From assembly GCA_914767715.1 (NCBI GenBank), contig OU612070.1:19146025-19210024 (forward strand): a stretch of DNA of 64,000 nucleotides, read 5' to 3'. The notes under the pieces are model-generated. The model was not told where the DNA came from. It saw nothing but the letters and a program-made list of their open reading frames with translations, and searched no databases. The translations under genes and the position numbers were made by a program. This document shows, piece by piece, positions 32,480 to 44,181 of this stretch. How positions within the stretch are numbered: position 1 is the stretch's first letter; the number at the start of each line of letters is the position of its first letter. The stretch comes from Membranipora membranacea (lineage: Eukaryota > Bryozoa > Gymnolaemata > Cheilostomatida > Membraniporidae).

Positions 32480-34880
32480 AGAATATGTACTATGAGAGCT
32501 AAGGGATGCAGGGAGATTGAGTTGGTTAGACTGCATAAATACATCGATAATAATTTCGGGAAAATATGACCTATATTGATGGATACTGTTCTGGACCATA
32601 GGCCTACAATGCAAAAGTTGCCGTGAAATGTGGGCTGTCAGGTAAAATTTCTGTGACTTACTTCATTTTTGAGGTAGCTGTGGTCCATCGAGGGTGAGGG
32701 CGTTTAGGTAGGAACCTTGCCAGGTGTTCTGGTGTACTGATGGTCAGCATCGATCACTGGAGAGTCATATTCTTCTAGCCTGATATACACCCTGCTAGAA
32801 TTGTTTTTCACACGTCTGAATGTAATTGAGGGATGAACCTACAATAGACAACATCCTGTGATCTACCGATGTAGATGAAACACGTGAAAGCTTGACATAT
32901 TATTTCTAGGACCTTATCCATTACCTATGCAGTGTTATATCCGAACTCTGCATCCTCCTAGATGACAACAATTAACTGCTTTAACGCTTTTGCATGATTT
33001 CAATAATTGTGCAAATCACAAATGTGTGCGCTACCAGCGGTATAGACGTTGCAGAGTACTGGGGTTATGTATCGCTAAAGGCGCGGGCAGCACTGAAGTG
33101 AGCTATTGTCAAACTGTTTTAGGACGTTGTTGAGATCACCGTGACATTTCGGTGATCTCAAAAATGATTCCTAAATGAAGGACATAATAAAGCTTTGACT
33201 TACATTTTGCAGGAATATGCCAAACTGTTTTAGCGAGAGCCTAGTTTTATGAATGATCCGTAGGCTTCTTATAGACTTGTAGAGGTCACCTGGGAGTAGA
33301 GAGCCGACGGACTTCTGAACGCATACTTTGTCTTAAGCCTGCAAAAACAAGACTCATCTATCTGAGTGGCAAGAAATTACGTGTTATTTCAGAATTAATT
33401 AAGCATTAGTCCAGAGTTAAACGCTCACTGTAGGTAAGTAGTGTTTCAGTTTGAGACTCTAACCCGTGACTCACTAACCTGCAAACGGGTTGATAGGTTC
33501 AATAATGAACCAAACAATTTGTAAAGCCTCACTTATTTATTTTTATCAAATGACAGGTAGTTACCACTTTGTCACCTTCTCTTTATGTATATCACTTGCA
33601 GCTGGCATGGTAAATAGTACAGTAAAGTACAGATATATAGATAAAAAAAATCCGGTCAGACCTGCACAGTTGAAAGGGGAAATGTCCTGAAATTAGTGGT
33701 TGACTTTCTTGTAACTCGAGACCAGATGGCAGCAGGAATCTAAAACGAAAATATCAGGTACAAGTTTTCATTGGTATTATGATGAACAAATTACAGGAAG
33801 ATTGTGAATTTTCAATTTCTTGTGCTATACCTTGTTAGGGGCGGGGGGGGGGGGGGGTGTTGATTATTGACATTAACAAAGTATACATGCTTGTTTGCTC
33901 CAGATGCCTATGCAGAGCACCACTTTCCACTACTTGGGTAACTCATGTCTGTCGTGGTGGCTAAAGAGCTTGGTTAGCATGCCAAAACTGGTGGGTAAAG
34001 ACTTTGTAAACAGTACTCCTGTCACTCAACCAACAACTACACCCCACTGCACATTACAAAATAAAGTACAGTTGTAAAATACCCTTTACCAGTGGTTCCT
34101 ACATATTGTAGCAGCGGGTGGATTGTGTATACCCGCAAATGAGTGTAGCAAAAGTAGAGAACTTTGTAATGAATTAAAAACTATCAATCACTGAATCAGT
34201 AATGAGTAAGTAAGTAATCACAAAAGAAATATCATCACCATTCATATATTATCATAGTTTCATCCGTAGATAATTCTTGACCAATGTATCGCTGATGCCA
34301 TGAGATAAATTGATTGGTTATTATAAGGAGCTTAAGCTTGAATTCCATCACATAGAAGAGATAGAGAGCTTTTGATAATATGCTCTCTCTAAAATTGAAA
34401 AAAGAGATTTTGAAAATTTCTCTGCAAATGTTAGAAAATGGATTCATTAGAAAATATCAATCCAATCAAATTAATCTGTTTCAACGACTCCACTTCCGGG
34501 CCTTCCAAAAACAAAAATCAAAATTTGCTGAACTATGCCTCTCTGCCTGCAGGATAGCCTTGTGACATAGTCTATCTTTGCAGCACAGCAGTGGTGGCAC
34601 TGCCTTACATCAAGAAAGGCAACTCCCAGGGTTCAATGTTATGAGATATCAAAACCAGTGTTCTATTTAGGCCCAAATATTTCTAAATTATGGGTTTACA
34701 TTGGTTTCCCAATTTTGGTACTCAGACTAGGTGAATTAGTTCAAGCCCTATGTTTACCTGCATGTTTATCTGCAAGTTGGCAGGTTTCCAGCGCCAGCCT
34801 CTACAGCTGTGACTTTAGAAACTGTTGTGCCACAATCGGTTTATCGTTCCATGTCAGCAACAAATTTTCAAATAACAGGC
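32480..34880. other. Gene-poor region
   Basis: Contains a small hairpin at 33130-33161 (TTGAGATCACCG/CGGTGATCTCAA) and a G-run at about 33840-33857. No gene is supported. Frames at 34660-34900 have no domain. Confidence 0.4.
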
Positions 34881-34885
34881 TAATA

Positions 34886-36330
34886 TTAGACACATTTGGG
34901 CCTCAGTAGATGACTGGTGTCAGGCAGCATATTCCATTCTCTCGCTGTTCGGATGAAGAACGATCGTTGACAGTGAGTGGTGTTGGTTTGGGGAGTGAAA
35001 TACTGGTGCTGGTGGCGGCGTGCTGAGTTATGTGCTGATCTAGTGATGTATTTAGCGAGAACTGATGGATTGTTGTGATGGTATTGGCTAAATACTTTTA
35101 GCCTGCGCTCACCTCTACGCTGGGAAAGTGGTGGCAGGTTAAGCTGCTGTAAGAGACTGGTTTTGCGGTCGGTCTTTCTGATACCGCAGATCAGGCGTGC
35201 AGCTCGTCGTTGGACTGATTCTAGTCGTTTGGCCTGAGTTTCTGTTACAGAATCCCAGGCGACAGACGCATATTCTAATACAGGTCTGACCAACTGCTTG
35301 TATGCAGTTTCCTTTACTGGTTGTGATGTTGTCAGTACATTTCTTCTTATAAAGCCCAAGGTGGAGTTGGCTTTGTTGGTGATATTCTCTATGTGTGTGT
35401 TCCAGATGATCTTTGGGTCGAGAGTGACACCAAGGTACTTCACAGTAGAAGCTCTTGGAATTTCGGTATCATGGAGAGATATTGATTGAGTGTCAGGATT
35501 TCGCTTTCTTGAGAACGTCATATGCTGACACTTTATTGGATGGAATTCCATGTCTGAGTTTGCTTCCCATATGGCTAGCTGGTTTAGGTCTTCTTGCAGG
35601 CATTGATGGTTATCTACTGTGTTATAAACAACAGTATCGTCTGCGAAGAGGCGTACAACCGACTTGATGTTATCTGGTAAGTCATTGATGTAGTAGAGGA
35701 ACAAAGTTTGACCTATCACAGAGCCCTGAGGCACTCCAGATGTGACATTTGTTACTGATGATTCTTCGCCCTCAACTACAACTTTCTGCTGCCGCCCTGT
35801 AAGGAAGTCCTCGATCCAAGCAATTACTTGGTAGTTGACACCATATTTGGCTAATTTGAGCAGGAGTTTTTGATGGTTGACCTTGTCAAATGCCTTGGAA
35901 AAATCCAAGACACAGACTTCAGTTTCTTTGCCTTGGTCGAGATTATATATAATGTCAGTAGTTAGTTCGGTGAGTTGAATTTCACATCCTGATTGCTGTG
36001 GAAGATGTTGTTGGATTCGGCGTATGTCTGTAGCTGGCTGGTGAGGATATGCTCCATGATCTTACTGGTGATGCATGTAAGGCTGACAGGTCGGTAGTTT
36101 TCTGCCAAGTACTTCTCACCCTTCTTATAAACTGGGCACACGCTTGCCATCTTCCAATCCATGGGAACTTTACCTTTGTCCAGTGAGCTTTGGAAAAGGG
36201 TGGTCAAGGGTTTAGCTAGCACATCAGCCAACTCTCTCAGTACCCGAGGACTGATACCATCAGGGCCAGTAGCCTTGTTCACTTTCAGAGTGGCAAGTTG
36301 TTTATGTACTCCATTGCTGCAGAGTTTATG
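34886..36330 (-). pseudogene. Non-LTR retrotransposon reverse transcriptase (Jockey/CR1-type), interrupted
   Basis: Reading from 36300 leftward the frame gives KQLATLKVNKATGPDGISPR, KPLTTLFQSSLDKGKVPMDW, KMASVCPVYKKGEKYLAENY RPVSLT, then the palm blocks DFSKAFDKVNHQKLL, TSGVPQGSVIGQTLF, VRLFADDTVVY (the catalytic ADD) and VKYLGVTLD. The C-terminal thumb region contains LVRPVLEYASVAWD, LESVQRRAARLI and FFIRTAREWNMLP. A short deletion with frame change near 35990 removes the conserved HGFRxGRS block between FHSNQ and CEIQLTEL, so the copy is dead. The endonuclease part is missing because a MITE (36333-36706) is inserted at the 5' side. It is far better preserved than the fragments at 715 and 14316, so it is younger. 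Confidence 0.9.
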
Positions 36331-36332
36331 TA

Positions 36333-36706
36333 CCGTAATCCCTCACCTATAGATCGCGCGACGTATAAGTGAAGGCGGCTATAAGAGAGTAGTATATAGA
36401 CGCGACTATCATTTGAAGCATTATTATATTTAGTTTGGACCAAAACATCTTACAATCACCGAAGATGAATAGCTCAGTGGTAGAGCGTTCGACTTGTAAA
36501 CATGGAGTTGTGAGTTCGAAACCCACTCAGGGCAGTTTTTTCCCCAAAACTACTTAGTTCATTTGTAGTGAGTGTAGTGTAGTGAGTGTCTTAGAGCGGT
36601 GGGGTGTCTTATAGCTGTGGGGTGTCTTATAGCTGGAGCATTTTTATTTTTTCTGAGGGGGATGATTCACTTATAAGTCCGGTGACTTATAGGTGAGGGA
36701 TTACGG
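36333..36706 (+). mobile_element. TA-flanked MITE with internal tRNA-like sequence
   Basis: A 374-bp element with perfect termini: CCGTAATCCCTCACCTATA at the left and its exact complement at the right. It is flanked by TA on both sides (36331-36332, 36707-36708), as in the Tc1/mariner/pogo group. The interior holds a tRNA-like body, a T-run and the segment TTATAGCTGGAGCATTTTTA. It lies in the 5' part of the reverse transcriptase pseudogene. A second copy, more decayed, is at 2447. The perfect TIR argues for fairly recent insertion. A 14-bp host sequence (GTACTCCATTGCTG) occurs on both sides, at 36306 and 36706, but not flush with the left end. Confidence 0.88.
36461..36541 (+). ncRNA. tRNA(Thr)-like sequence inside TA-flanked MITE
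   Basis: A near-consensus A box (TAGCTCAGTGGTAGAGC, 36470-36486) and B box (GTTCGAAAC, 36514-36522) are at normal tRNA spacing. The anticodon loop CTTGTAAAC would give TGT (threonine), as in eukaryotic tRNA(Thr). The anticodon stem and acceptor stem do not pair well, so it is a tRNA-derived element or pseudo-tRNA. A seven-T run at 36535-36541 could terminate pol III. Confidence 0.6.
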
Positions 36707-36841
36707 TACTCCATTGCTGGCAAGTTTATATGCTGCAGAGACGAACGTATGCCTCAACTGTTCGCACATGCGCAGAGTGGAACTATGCAGCCACAGGTGC
36801 ATACAAACCTCAGACTCTGACAATGTTTGACTCCCCCTTAG

Positions 36842-37165
36842 GTACTCATTAAGAAGGCCAAAAATAAAGGGATCCAGTAAATCATTTTAATATTCTTTGC
36901 TCCCTTAGAGATTGCCATGTTTTTAATTTGATTTTGATGATTGGTTGGCCCTGGGACTCTTACTCATTACTGCGCATCACACGTCTTTACATTGATACTG
37001 GACTTTAGCAAAGGCATGTGAGGTCAAGGGGCCCATGCCTCAGTCTTAGCAAGGAGTGAGTGTCCCTAACTCCTTTGCCTCAGGGAGACAACTCCTTGAT
37101 CGACTCCTTTGCTAAAGAACCCATCTTGATGTTTATTTGGTGGTTGCCAACAGGCATTTGGTTGG
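36842..37165. other. Spacer, no gene seen
   Basis: Nothing beyond repeats of low similarity was recognised. Confidence 0.35.
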
Positions 37166-37169
37166 CGCT

Positions 37170-37312
37170 CGGACAACTGTGGGATGCCAAAAGGGCCTCT
37201 GTTTGCATAAAAGGCATCCAGCCACTAGTTTGCAAACCAATTCGCTTCTGTCAAACTAGTGGCTGGATGCTTTTTATGTAACCAGATGCTTATTCGGCAT
37301 CCCACCGTTGTA
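37170..37312. repeat. Hairpin element, ~60-bp arms
   Basis: The core arms GCATCCAGCCACTAGTTTG (37214-37232) and the exact complement (37252-37270) enclose a 19-nt loop. Pairing continues outward through CATAAAAG/CTTTTTATG to GTGGGATGCC/GGCATCCCAC. The folded RNA would be a long hairpin. It may be a foldback MITE or, less likely, a small-RNA precursor. Confidence 0.7.
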
Positions 37313-39600
37313 GCCACCTATCATCAAGTCAGCAAATCGTACAAGTGCCAGTCGAATGCCATGCGGACAACCTGAAGGGGCATCCGGATAGGTTCATGAG
37401 TTTTGAGATTGATACAAGGGGAAATGGATGGCCACTTAGCACTGCTGGATGGGTATTTGTCATGAGCGGATGGCACTTCGACAGAGATGTGTGGCTGAAA
37501 GGGGTTCTTTAATTGGGAGATGTAGCTGACTTTTTTAACCATGCTTTCAACAGTCAGCAAAAGCTCAATCACTCATTATTTTGGGGTACAATTAGCATAA
37601 ATTTATGACACACTTGTCGGATGTTTTGCCATATCTTGGCTATTCAGGTGACTATCACTCAGCCAACATTCTATGTCATATATGATATGTGCTTTCATGT
37701 GTTTCATCTGCTGGGTCGATCGCAGTTGGAGCTCTGTGGTCGCTTTGATGGGATGCAGTAATATGTTGGACATGGGCATGGATGTGGTTGCATCACAGGT
37801 TAGATGTTAAATCAGTAGTATCAGTAGGAAGGCTGGATATAAGACAGAGAATAATCATATATTGGTTTTGGTAGCAGTACGACTTGTCAGGGATTCATTA
37901 GTGGGGAGTTTCAGCATCGGATGTGTTCTCGCCGAGTAGCCAACAGTGGTGTTAGAATACAAAGAGATTGGATGTGTTCAAAAGACCGCAAGGTCAGGCC
38001 AGGGTCAACAAGGAACTGACGGCAAGTGACTAAAGCCCTACACACATGATAGGTCCTGTCCACGATTAATGTCAATCTATTCGGCTTAGTTATAGCTGGG
38101 GCTAATTGAGACATAGCTATGCAGCTGCTAAAAGTCAGACAAATGTCTATTAAGCATCATTTCACAGATTTTAAGCCACATCCTAATTGAAACCAGCCCC
38201 TGGGGCTGTGCAAGCCTATATTTTTGTGATACACCCAATTGTTTGCAATGAATATGATGGTTCCAACTTAGCCCTATGCTGAGGCTAAGATCCGTAAGCA
38301 ATAAAACTGAGATGTAAATAATAGTAACTGATAGATACGAGCCGAGTTTGTCTCTCAGTAAGTCCAGATGAGAGTTGTAAGTAACAGTAATTGTGCTCAA
38401 CATCTTCTCTGGCTTATTCACGCGCACAGAGAAGGTGCTTATCTTGCGATCTAATTTGGCTGATCCTCTGCCCCATCAGGCAGCATGACATTCTTGTTCT
38501 TCATAATAAATATTACTATCTGAATCTTTTAAAAATTGGGATTTTGGTAATATCGAATCCACAACAAAGACACCACAGTGCAATGCGTTAGTGTACGCCT
38601 TTGTATCTATGTAAATTCCAATGAGTGTCATGATAAAACATGTTTCGGGCTTACAGTGGAGCCACAAGACAAGCTGGTGGTTGAATTCCTTGTCTTGCAT
38701 AATCGGGATATGTTGGTTTCAGCAGTTTCCTGTCTGGGGATTTACAAAAAACCTATGCTATCAGTTGGAAACCCAACCCTGTTTAGGCCTACAGTCGAGG
38801 GTGATTGCAAGGATGGCAGTTAGCTAAGAAGTTCAGGGGGCCTAGCTATAACTTACCAGTAATTACCAAACAAACCAAACAAAGACCATTGACCCAGTTT
38901 ACCTCGTCTCATGTTCACCTCCCACATTCATCTGGGGAAGCCAAACCCTGAAGCGGTCTGAGGCGGGGTCTTGAGCCGCATCTAATGGATAAATAGTTTT
39001 ATTTGTCACACAACTTAAAGTCAAAATTTTAATAAAAATTAGCACTTGCTTTAACTATCCCACGAAAATGCTGAATGAAAATAATGTAAAGTCATCTTGC
39101 TATAAAAAGAAACTCTGCACGTAGGACATAAAATGATCTCCAAACATACATGTATGTTTTAGTTGTCAAAATGGTGTAATCAGTTTTTTTTTCCAAACAT
39201 TGGAAAGGAACTGAATCACTTTATATATGTGAGCTGGAATGCTGTTGACAATGGAATTCCACTATAAATATGCTGGGCAGAGTATGAGTTAACTCCACTG
39301 CGTTGGTACCATAATCCTCATGATGAACCCTATTTTTTAATCGGGTTCAAAATAAATTATGGAGCATTGATGGCAGCAAGGAGTAACAGCGTGTAACCAT
39401 AAGGCCCCAACCAAAGATAGTAAATGCTAATTCACCTTATCAGAAAACAGACACTAAACAAAGGCCTGAACTGCCCTAACTATAGGTTTTGTTAACAAAG
39501 GTTATGTAATAATTGATCAAATTGTAGCATGAGGCTTAGCAGGCCTGCTGAATAATGCCATTGTAGCATAGTATTATTCAATGTTTAACACTCCAATTAC
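37313..39600. other. Gene-poor region upstream of the YbaK/PrdX-domain gene
   Basis: Frames on both strands here (for example at 38128-38823) lack recognisable domains and consistent splice signals. The promoter of the plus-strand gene starting at 39610 should lie at the right end. Confidence 0.35.
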
Positions 39601-39609
39601 ATCAATGCA

Positions 39610-42600
39610 ATGCTTTCATTGAGCAAAGTTATCAGTAGCAGCACCACGTGGAGTAGTAGTACGAGTAGAGCATTGAAATCCTATCACAAGCACTTGTTTG
39701 ACAGGTTTAACATGGCTGATGCTGAAAAGAGGAAAGTGCTTGAAGACCTACTGAAGGCTAACTCTATTCCATATGATGTTATTGAGCATCCAGCGGTAAG
39801 TAGGCTGACATATTATAGAAATATGAAACTTGTGACCATATGAGATAAATATCTTTGGTCTCTTCTAGTTATGGTCTGTTGTGGAACTCATTGGTCTACA
39901 CAATGTAACTAGGCTTAACATCGTTGACACACGGAATAGTTTTGATCATATAGAATCAGCGTGCTTGTAGACGGACACGGACAGGCAATATTCATTCGAA
40001 ATTCTAGCCGTAGCTCTGGTAGTAAATCGTTACTATGCAATGATGATGGGGTCTACTAGCATAGATTCGTAATGATTGTAGATTCAACTGCATTCAGCGT
40101 GTTGTTAACACAAAGGGGTAACTCCTTATTAAAACCGAAGATTCAAAAATGAAACTTTGTGAATCCAACTTTGGCTATTCTGGTGCAAACTTTACACTAT
40201 AAGACTGCTATATAGAAGATTCAAATTTGAGTGTTTGACTAGTTTTCCTTGTAATAACTGTTTTTATCATAATGCAGAACAATGGTTTGTCTTCTAATCC
40301 TGTTACTGCATGCTGCTGGTGCAGTGGGCTATCTTCTTACTGTGAAATACCTTAGAGGAGTGATAATCAGACAGAGTATAGTTTAGCTTATTTGACGGTG
40401 AACTAATGTTAGCTAGCCATAAGTTTTGCCATTTCAAGCATGTGTGAAAAGATGACTTTTCGGCCTGCCAGTACATGAAGCTCTACTCTGCCAGGATTTT
40501 TTCATTCAAATGAGGTATTTTATTTGGACTACATTTTGATTTTTTTCGTTAGGTTTTCACAGTCGATGAGATGATGCCTTATGTAAAAGATGTAAAAGGC
40601 GCAGTCTGCAAAAATCTCTTCCTCAAAGACAAAAAGAAGAAGCTTTACCTTCTCTCTTGTGTTCACAATGCAGCAGTTAAACTGAATGATATCGGGAAGA
40701 CTGTAAGCGCCCCAGGTAGGATGACAAAGCAAGAAAACTCCATTCAGTACTCAGTGTGTTTGAAGAGATCATCCATACACATTTGTGCTGTTTTGACAGC
40801 CAGCCGTTAATGGTTAATGGGCATCCCGAATGCCATTAAGGGCTGGCTGTGTTTTGACTTTGAGTTCATTCTAAAATCCATTCTTTTATAAACTTGAAAG
40901 TTCATTACACATCTCAATATTGATAGCCTGTGTGCTTAAACGTCCAGATGAAATATGCCTTGATGCACAAAAAGATTTATATAGTGTTTTAGTGAGCATA
41001 ATAGGCTATTATCATACATCATAATACACCTTTTTAAAAGAAATATTGTGCCAACTGTCATTACAATGGTATGAGTGAAGAACAACCCTCCTTTGTTGTA
41101 GGAGGATTACGTTTAGCTGATGAATCTCTACTAATAGAGAAGTTAGGAGTTACTCAGGGAGCTGTGACAGCACTCTCACTACATAACGACAAGGAAAAAA
41201 GTGTCAGGTGAGTACTCAACTACCACACTGACATTGAGACCACACTATTATCATGTGTATCTTTGATTGTTAGAGTCAATTTAGTAAGTGTAAATAACAT
41301 GAACCTGCCCCTAATTAATGACATTTACCTCACCAAATTCCTGATGGTACTCATGCTAAGTAAATTAATTCACTCTCTGTCGATCAGAGATATACGCAAT
41401 TAGTATATCACATGATCAGTGTAATCAACTACTCTAGATTAGTAAATGATTTGCAGGAGGAGCATTTAACCATTTCACACAGGTTTGAAATAATGAAATT
41501 ATATGGCTACCTAAAATTTGCTCAACCTCGTACACGGGATAAACTCTCAGCTTAGCTAGTGAAAATAGGTACTACTACTAGCTAAAATAGAGTCACCTCC
41601 AAACTAGCGAAACTAGACTCTTGATAAAATTCACTGTCTTGGATACTTTGTCAGCCTTTTCTATGACCATCTGGCAGCACAGCCAACGACCTAAATCTAG
41701 GTTGTTGGCTGTGCTGTTTATACCAGGGTTTTCCAATGATGGCTTGTCAGGGCTTGGCTCTTATCAACAATTTACCAGATTGTATATGCAAAGACTAATT
41801 GAGTGTTTATCTGCTGCTGCTGCTAACCCCCTTATAATTGGTTTAATTATGAAATGTTGTATCATAGTTTCTCATTGTCACTACCATTCCAGCTGGGCAT
41901 TAAAACAGCCTCTTATTCTACAGGTTGTGGGCTAGTATTCAAATTGATATTAAAAGTGCTTTATAGTAAAATATCAAAATATTCAAATACAATGCCGATT
42001 TTAATATCAGCAGAATAGTAAAATAGTAAAAGCAAAGAATTGAGCTGTATCACATAAAAACTGTTGTTCACATACCATGTCCATCTATTTCTATTGGACC
42101 ACTGCACTAAGTGTCCGATTAACACATGAAACTAACCCACTACACCGCCACCCTAACCATGTTTCTGGGTAATGGAAACGGGGGGATTGTCCCAAACTTT
42201 TCAGTAGAATCTAGAACAAGATTGATCAGATTTGCCTGAATTTGGAGCTACTCCCTCCCGACCTGCCTTTGGCTTACCAGTAGATTAGAAGGGACTCAAC
42301 AGGCTATTGGATCCATCTCGAATTAACAGCAAACCTGGTGCGACCAACTATCAAAGTATTACATTAGTTTTGTCCTTGGGCGAGCCTAGAACAAGTTTGA
42401 TCAAATTGGCCTCCAGTCCGGTCGTTCCCAAAATGCAGGAAAATTTGATGATGGGCCGCTATTTATGGGGCATAAATTATTAACCGAACACAGCGTAACT
42501 TAAATATAGTTCTCTCTATATTATAGATTCTTATGTGATAGTCGACTCTTAGATGATACATATGAAGCTGTAAGTTTTCATCCAATGGTAAATACCGCTA

Positions 42601-42704
42601 CCCTCACATTAAAACCTGAAGACTTCAAGAAATATCTACAAATAACAGAACATGAGCCCACCGCTGTCCAACTGCAATCCGCTGAACCTACAGAAACTCA
42701 ATAA
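39610..42704 (+). CDS. YbaK/PrdX-type aminoacyl-tRNA deacylase domain protein (PRORSD1-like)
   Basis: Four exons join in phase: 39610-39795, 40553-40715, 41102-41207 and 42527-42704 (633 nt, 210 residues). All introns are GT-AG, with good pyrimidine tracts. After MADAEKRKVLEDLLKANSIP comes YDVIEHPAV, then VFTVDEMMPYVKDVKGAVCK NLFLKDKKKKLYLLSCVHNA, then GGLRLADESLLIEKLGVTQG AVTALSL, and finally VSFHPMVNTATLTLKPEDF. These are the hallmark blocks of PrdX/ProXp-ala-type trans-editing proteins: K in KNLFLKD, the LGV..GAV loop, and FHPxxNxAT. Family members hydrolyse Ala or related amino acids mischarged on tRNA(Pro). An upstream ATG adds a 34-residue Ser/Arg/Lys-rich leader that could be a mitochondrial presequence; the alternative start is MADAEK. 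AATAAA lies at 43041. Confidence 0.9.
40796..40850. repeat. Intronic hairpin, 18-bp arms
   Basis: ACAGCCAGCCGTTAATGG pairs with CCATTAAGGGCTGGCTGT across a 19-nt loop in intron 2 of the YbaK/PrdX-domain gene. One mismatch is present. The inner loop (GGGCATCCCGAATG) resembles the outer part of the hairpin at 37170. Confidence 0.6.
41247..41418. mobile_element. Short MITE-like repeat, copy 1
   Basis: Ends resemble each other in inverse (ATCATGTGTATCTTTGATTG and the complement of a CAGAGATATACGC...ATCACATGAT end). A copy with the same block order (GTTAGAGTCAAT, CTGATGGTACTCATGCTAA) lies at 56023-56203. It is in intron 3 of the YbaK/PrdX-domain gene. The copy at 56023 is in an ADAM10 intron. Confidence 0.6.
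41675..41716. repeat. Intronic hairpin, 19-bp arms
   Basis: CAGCACAGCCAACGACCTA pairs with TAGGTTGTTGGCTGTGCTG around a 4-nt loop. A single G/T position breaks an otherwise perfect stem and would be a wobble pair in RNA. It lies in intron 3 of the YbaK/PrdX-domain gene on the coding strand. Confidence 0.7.
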
Positions 42705-43040
42705 TTGTGATCTCTGACCCAATGATGTATCATTTTTTAAATGAGAGTCTTAGGATCCAAGGGATAACCGAGACTCTTCTCTTCCCTAATGACCCATCTA
42801 CTAAAAACGGAATACTCACATGTCAAACCTGGTATCTCAATCTTTTGAGCTAGTGACAGCCAACTTATCATAATTTGTATTTGGCATCAACCAAAGTCGT
42901 GTTATATACTCAAGATCTCTGTACAATCTGCCAAGGATAGTGTTCTCTCTAATAGCGATGTCTGTGTGAACATCGCATTTTGTGTTTTTCTCCTATTAGT
43001 GTGCGTTTTTGTATTTTTACACGTTGACCTTACTCAGGAC

Positions 43041-43046
43041 AATAAA
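43041..43046 (+). terminator. Poly(A) signal AATAAA of YbaK/PrdX-domain gene
   Basis: Canonical hexamer about 340 bases past the stop, followed by a GT/T-rich stretch. Confidence 0.5.
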
Positions 43047-43617
43047 AGTTGGCAAAAAACTACTATTGTTATTTTAATCTGTATACTTCAGCGTGTGAGA
43101 AGCTGCTCGCGAATTTCTGTCTCTTATTAAATGTCACATGTTTGGGTTGATTCATGACCACTATAACAAGGCATTGCCAAACTTTCCAATGATTACCCAC
43201 CCACGAAGACTTAGAGCCAGTTGGCCGGACTTGGTTTTTCCTACTACTGATGACCCGCCAACAGCGAATCAATTGAGGAGGGGGAGCCAACTCCAAAACT
43301 CATACAAATAAGATAGGTTTGATCAATAGGCTGAACAATAAATGTATTATTATTAATGCCATGGTTCGATCAAAATGAGACACTCTTTTCTCAGTTAATA
43401 CTTTGAGAGAGGATTGAAAATAGTTAGTGTGAAGAGAATGATATACGCTGCATGGATTCAGGCTAATGATTTTCTAGTCTGAGCCCCTCTGACTCTTGCC
43501 CCCCCCCCCCTCCAAGAATAGAAGCATTTGCTATTGGGTATACTTATTTTGTCTTTATGCTGTCTATTTAAACTATTAAATTAATTATTAATTATGGCTT
43601 TTTATTACAGGGCCAAC

Positions 43618-44181
43618 ATGCTGTTTGCTGTTCTGCTAGTCTCGGGTCTGCTGACTGTTTCAACATTTGCAGATAAACCAATTATCACTGCTAACGATGA
43701 GGTCGATGAATCGGACTTGGCATGTGTGGCTTGTCTCGCAATAGTTGATATTGTGAACCAAAACATGGATAAAAAGTCGTTTGAGGGACTTGAAACTCGC
43801 CTATATATAGTCATGGAGGATATCTGTGCACAAGGAAACTTCCGGACTTATGACTACATACCGCCAAAGATGACTCAAGCTTGCAGTAAGTTTGTCAACC
43901 AATACGATGAGGATGATTTGATTCAAATATTTTACAAGTTCTACTCATCTGTAAAGCGCCCATCACAGGCGTTATTGGAGAGAAAAGTTTGCCTTGAGTT
44001 TTCTGGCAGCTGCGTAGAGAATAAACGAGTTGAGGTGAAGGATAAACAAAGCTTTGAAGAGAAGAAACAGGAGACGGCAAAAGTTGATAAAAACTTAGAA
44101 ATGAATGTAGACCATCTCATCAAAGAGCATGGTCATAAGATGAAACAACCCCAACCAGTTGAACACAATGAGTTGTAAGAA
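43618..44181 (+). CDS. Saposin-like secretory-pathway protein with HNEL C-terminus
   Basis: I chose the ATG at 43618 because TTTTTATTACAG just before it is a strong splice acceptor, which puts an upstream in-frame ATG inside an intron. From there MLFAVLLVSGLLTVSTFADK is a classic signal peptide. The mature part has six cysteines in a saposin-B-like order: SDLACVACLAIVDIV (two), MEDICAQG, MTQACSKF, and RKVCLEFSGSC (two). A Lys/Glu-rich tail follows and the protein ends PVEHNEL, an HNEL variant of the ER-retention tetrapeptide. A soluble, ER-resident saposin-fold protein is therefore likely, broadly like MANF, canopy or prosaposin-derived proteins, but none fits closely in length or sequence. 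It is intron-free from the signal peptide on and converges on the ADAM10-like gene 450 bp away. Confidence 0.8.

Noticed and set aside
36461-36534. A functional tRNA-Thr gene
   Set aside because: A and B boxes are good but anticodon and acceptor stems do not pair; it lies inside a MITE.
38128-38823. Several 60-100 codon frames on both strands
   Set aside because: They overlap each other on opposite strands, have no recognisable domain and no matching splice sites.
43594-43617. Upstream ATG adding MAFYYRAN to the saposin-like protein
   Set aside because: The stretch is a splice acceptor (TTTTTATTACAG), and starting at 43618 gives a much better signal peptide.
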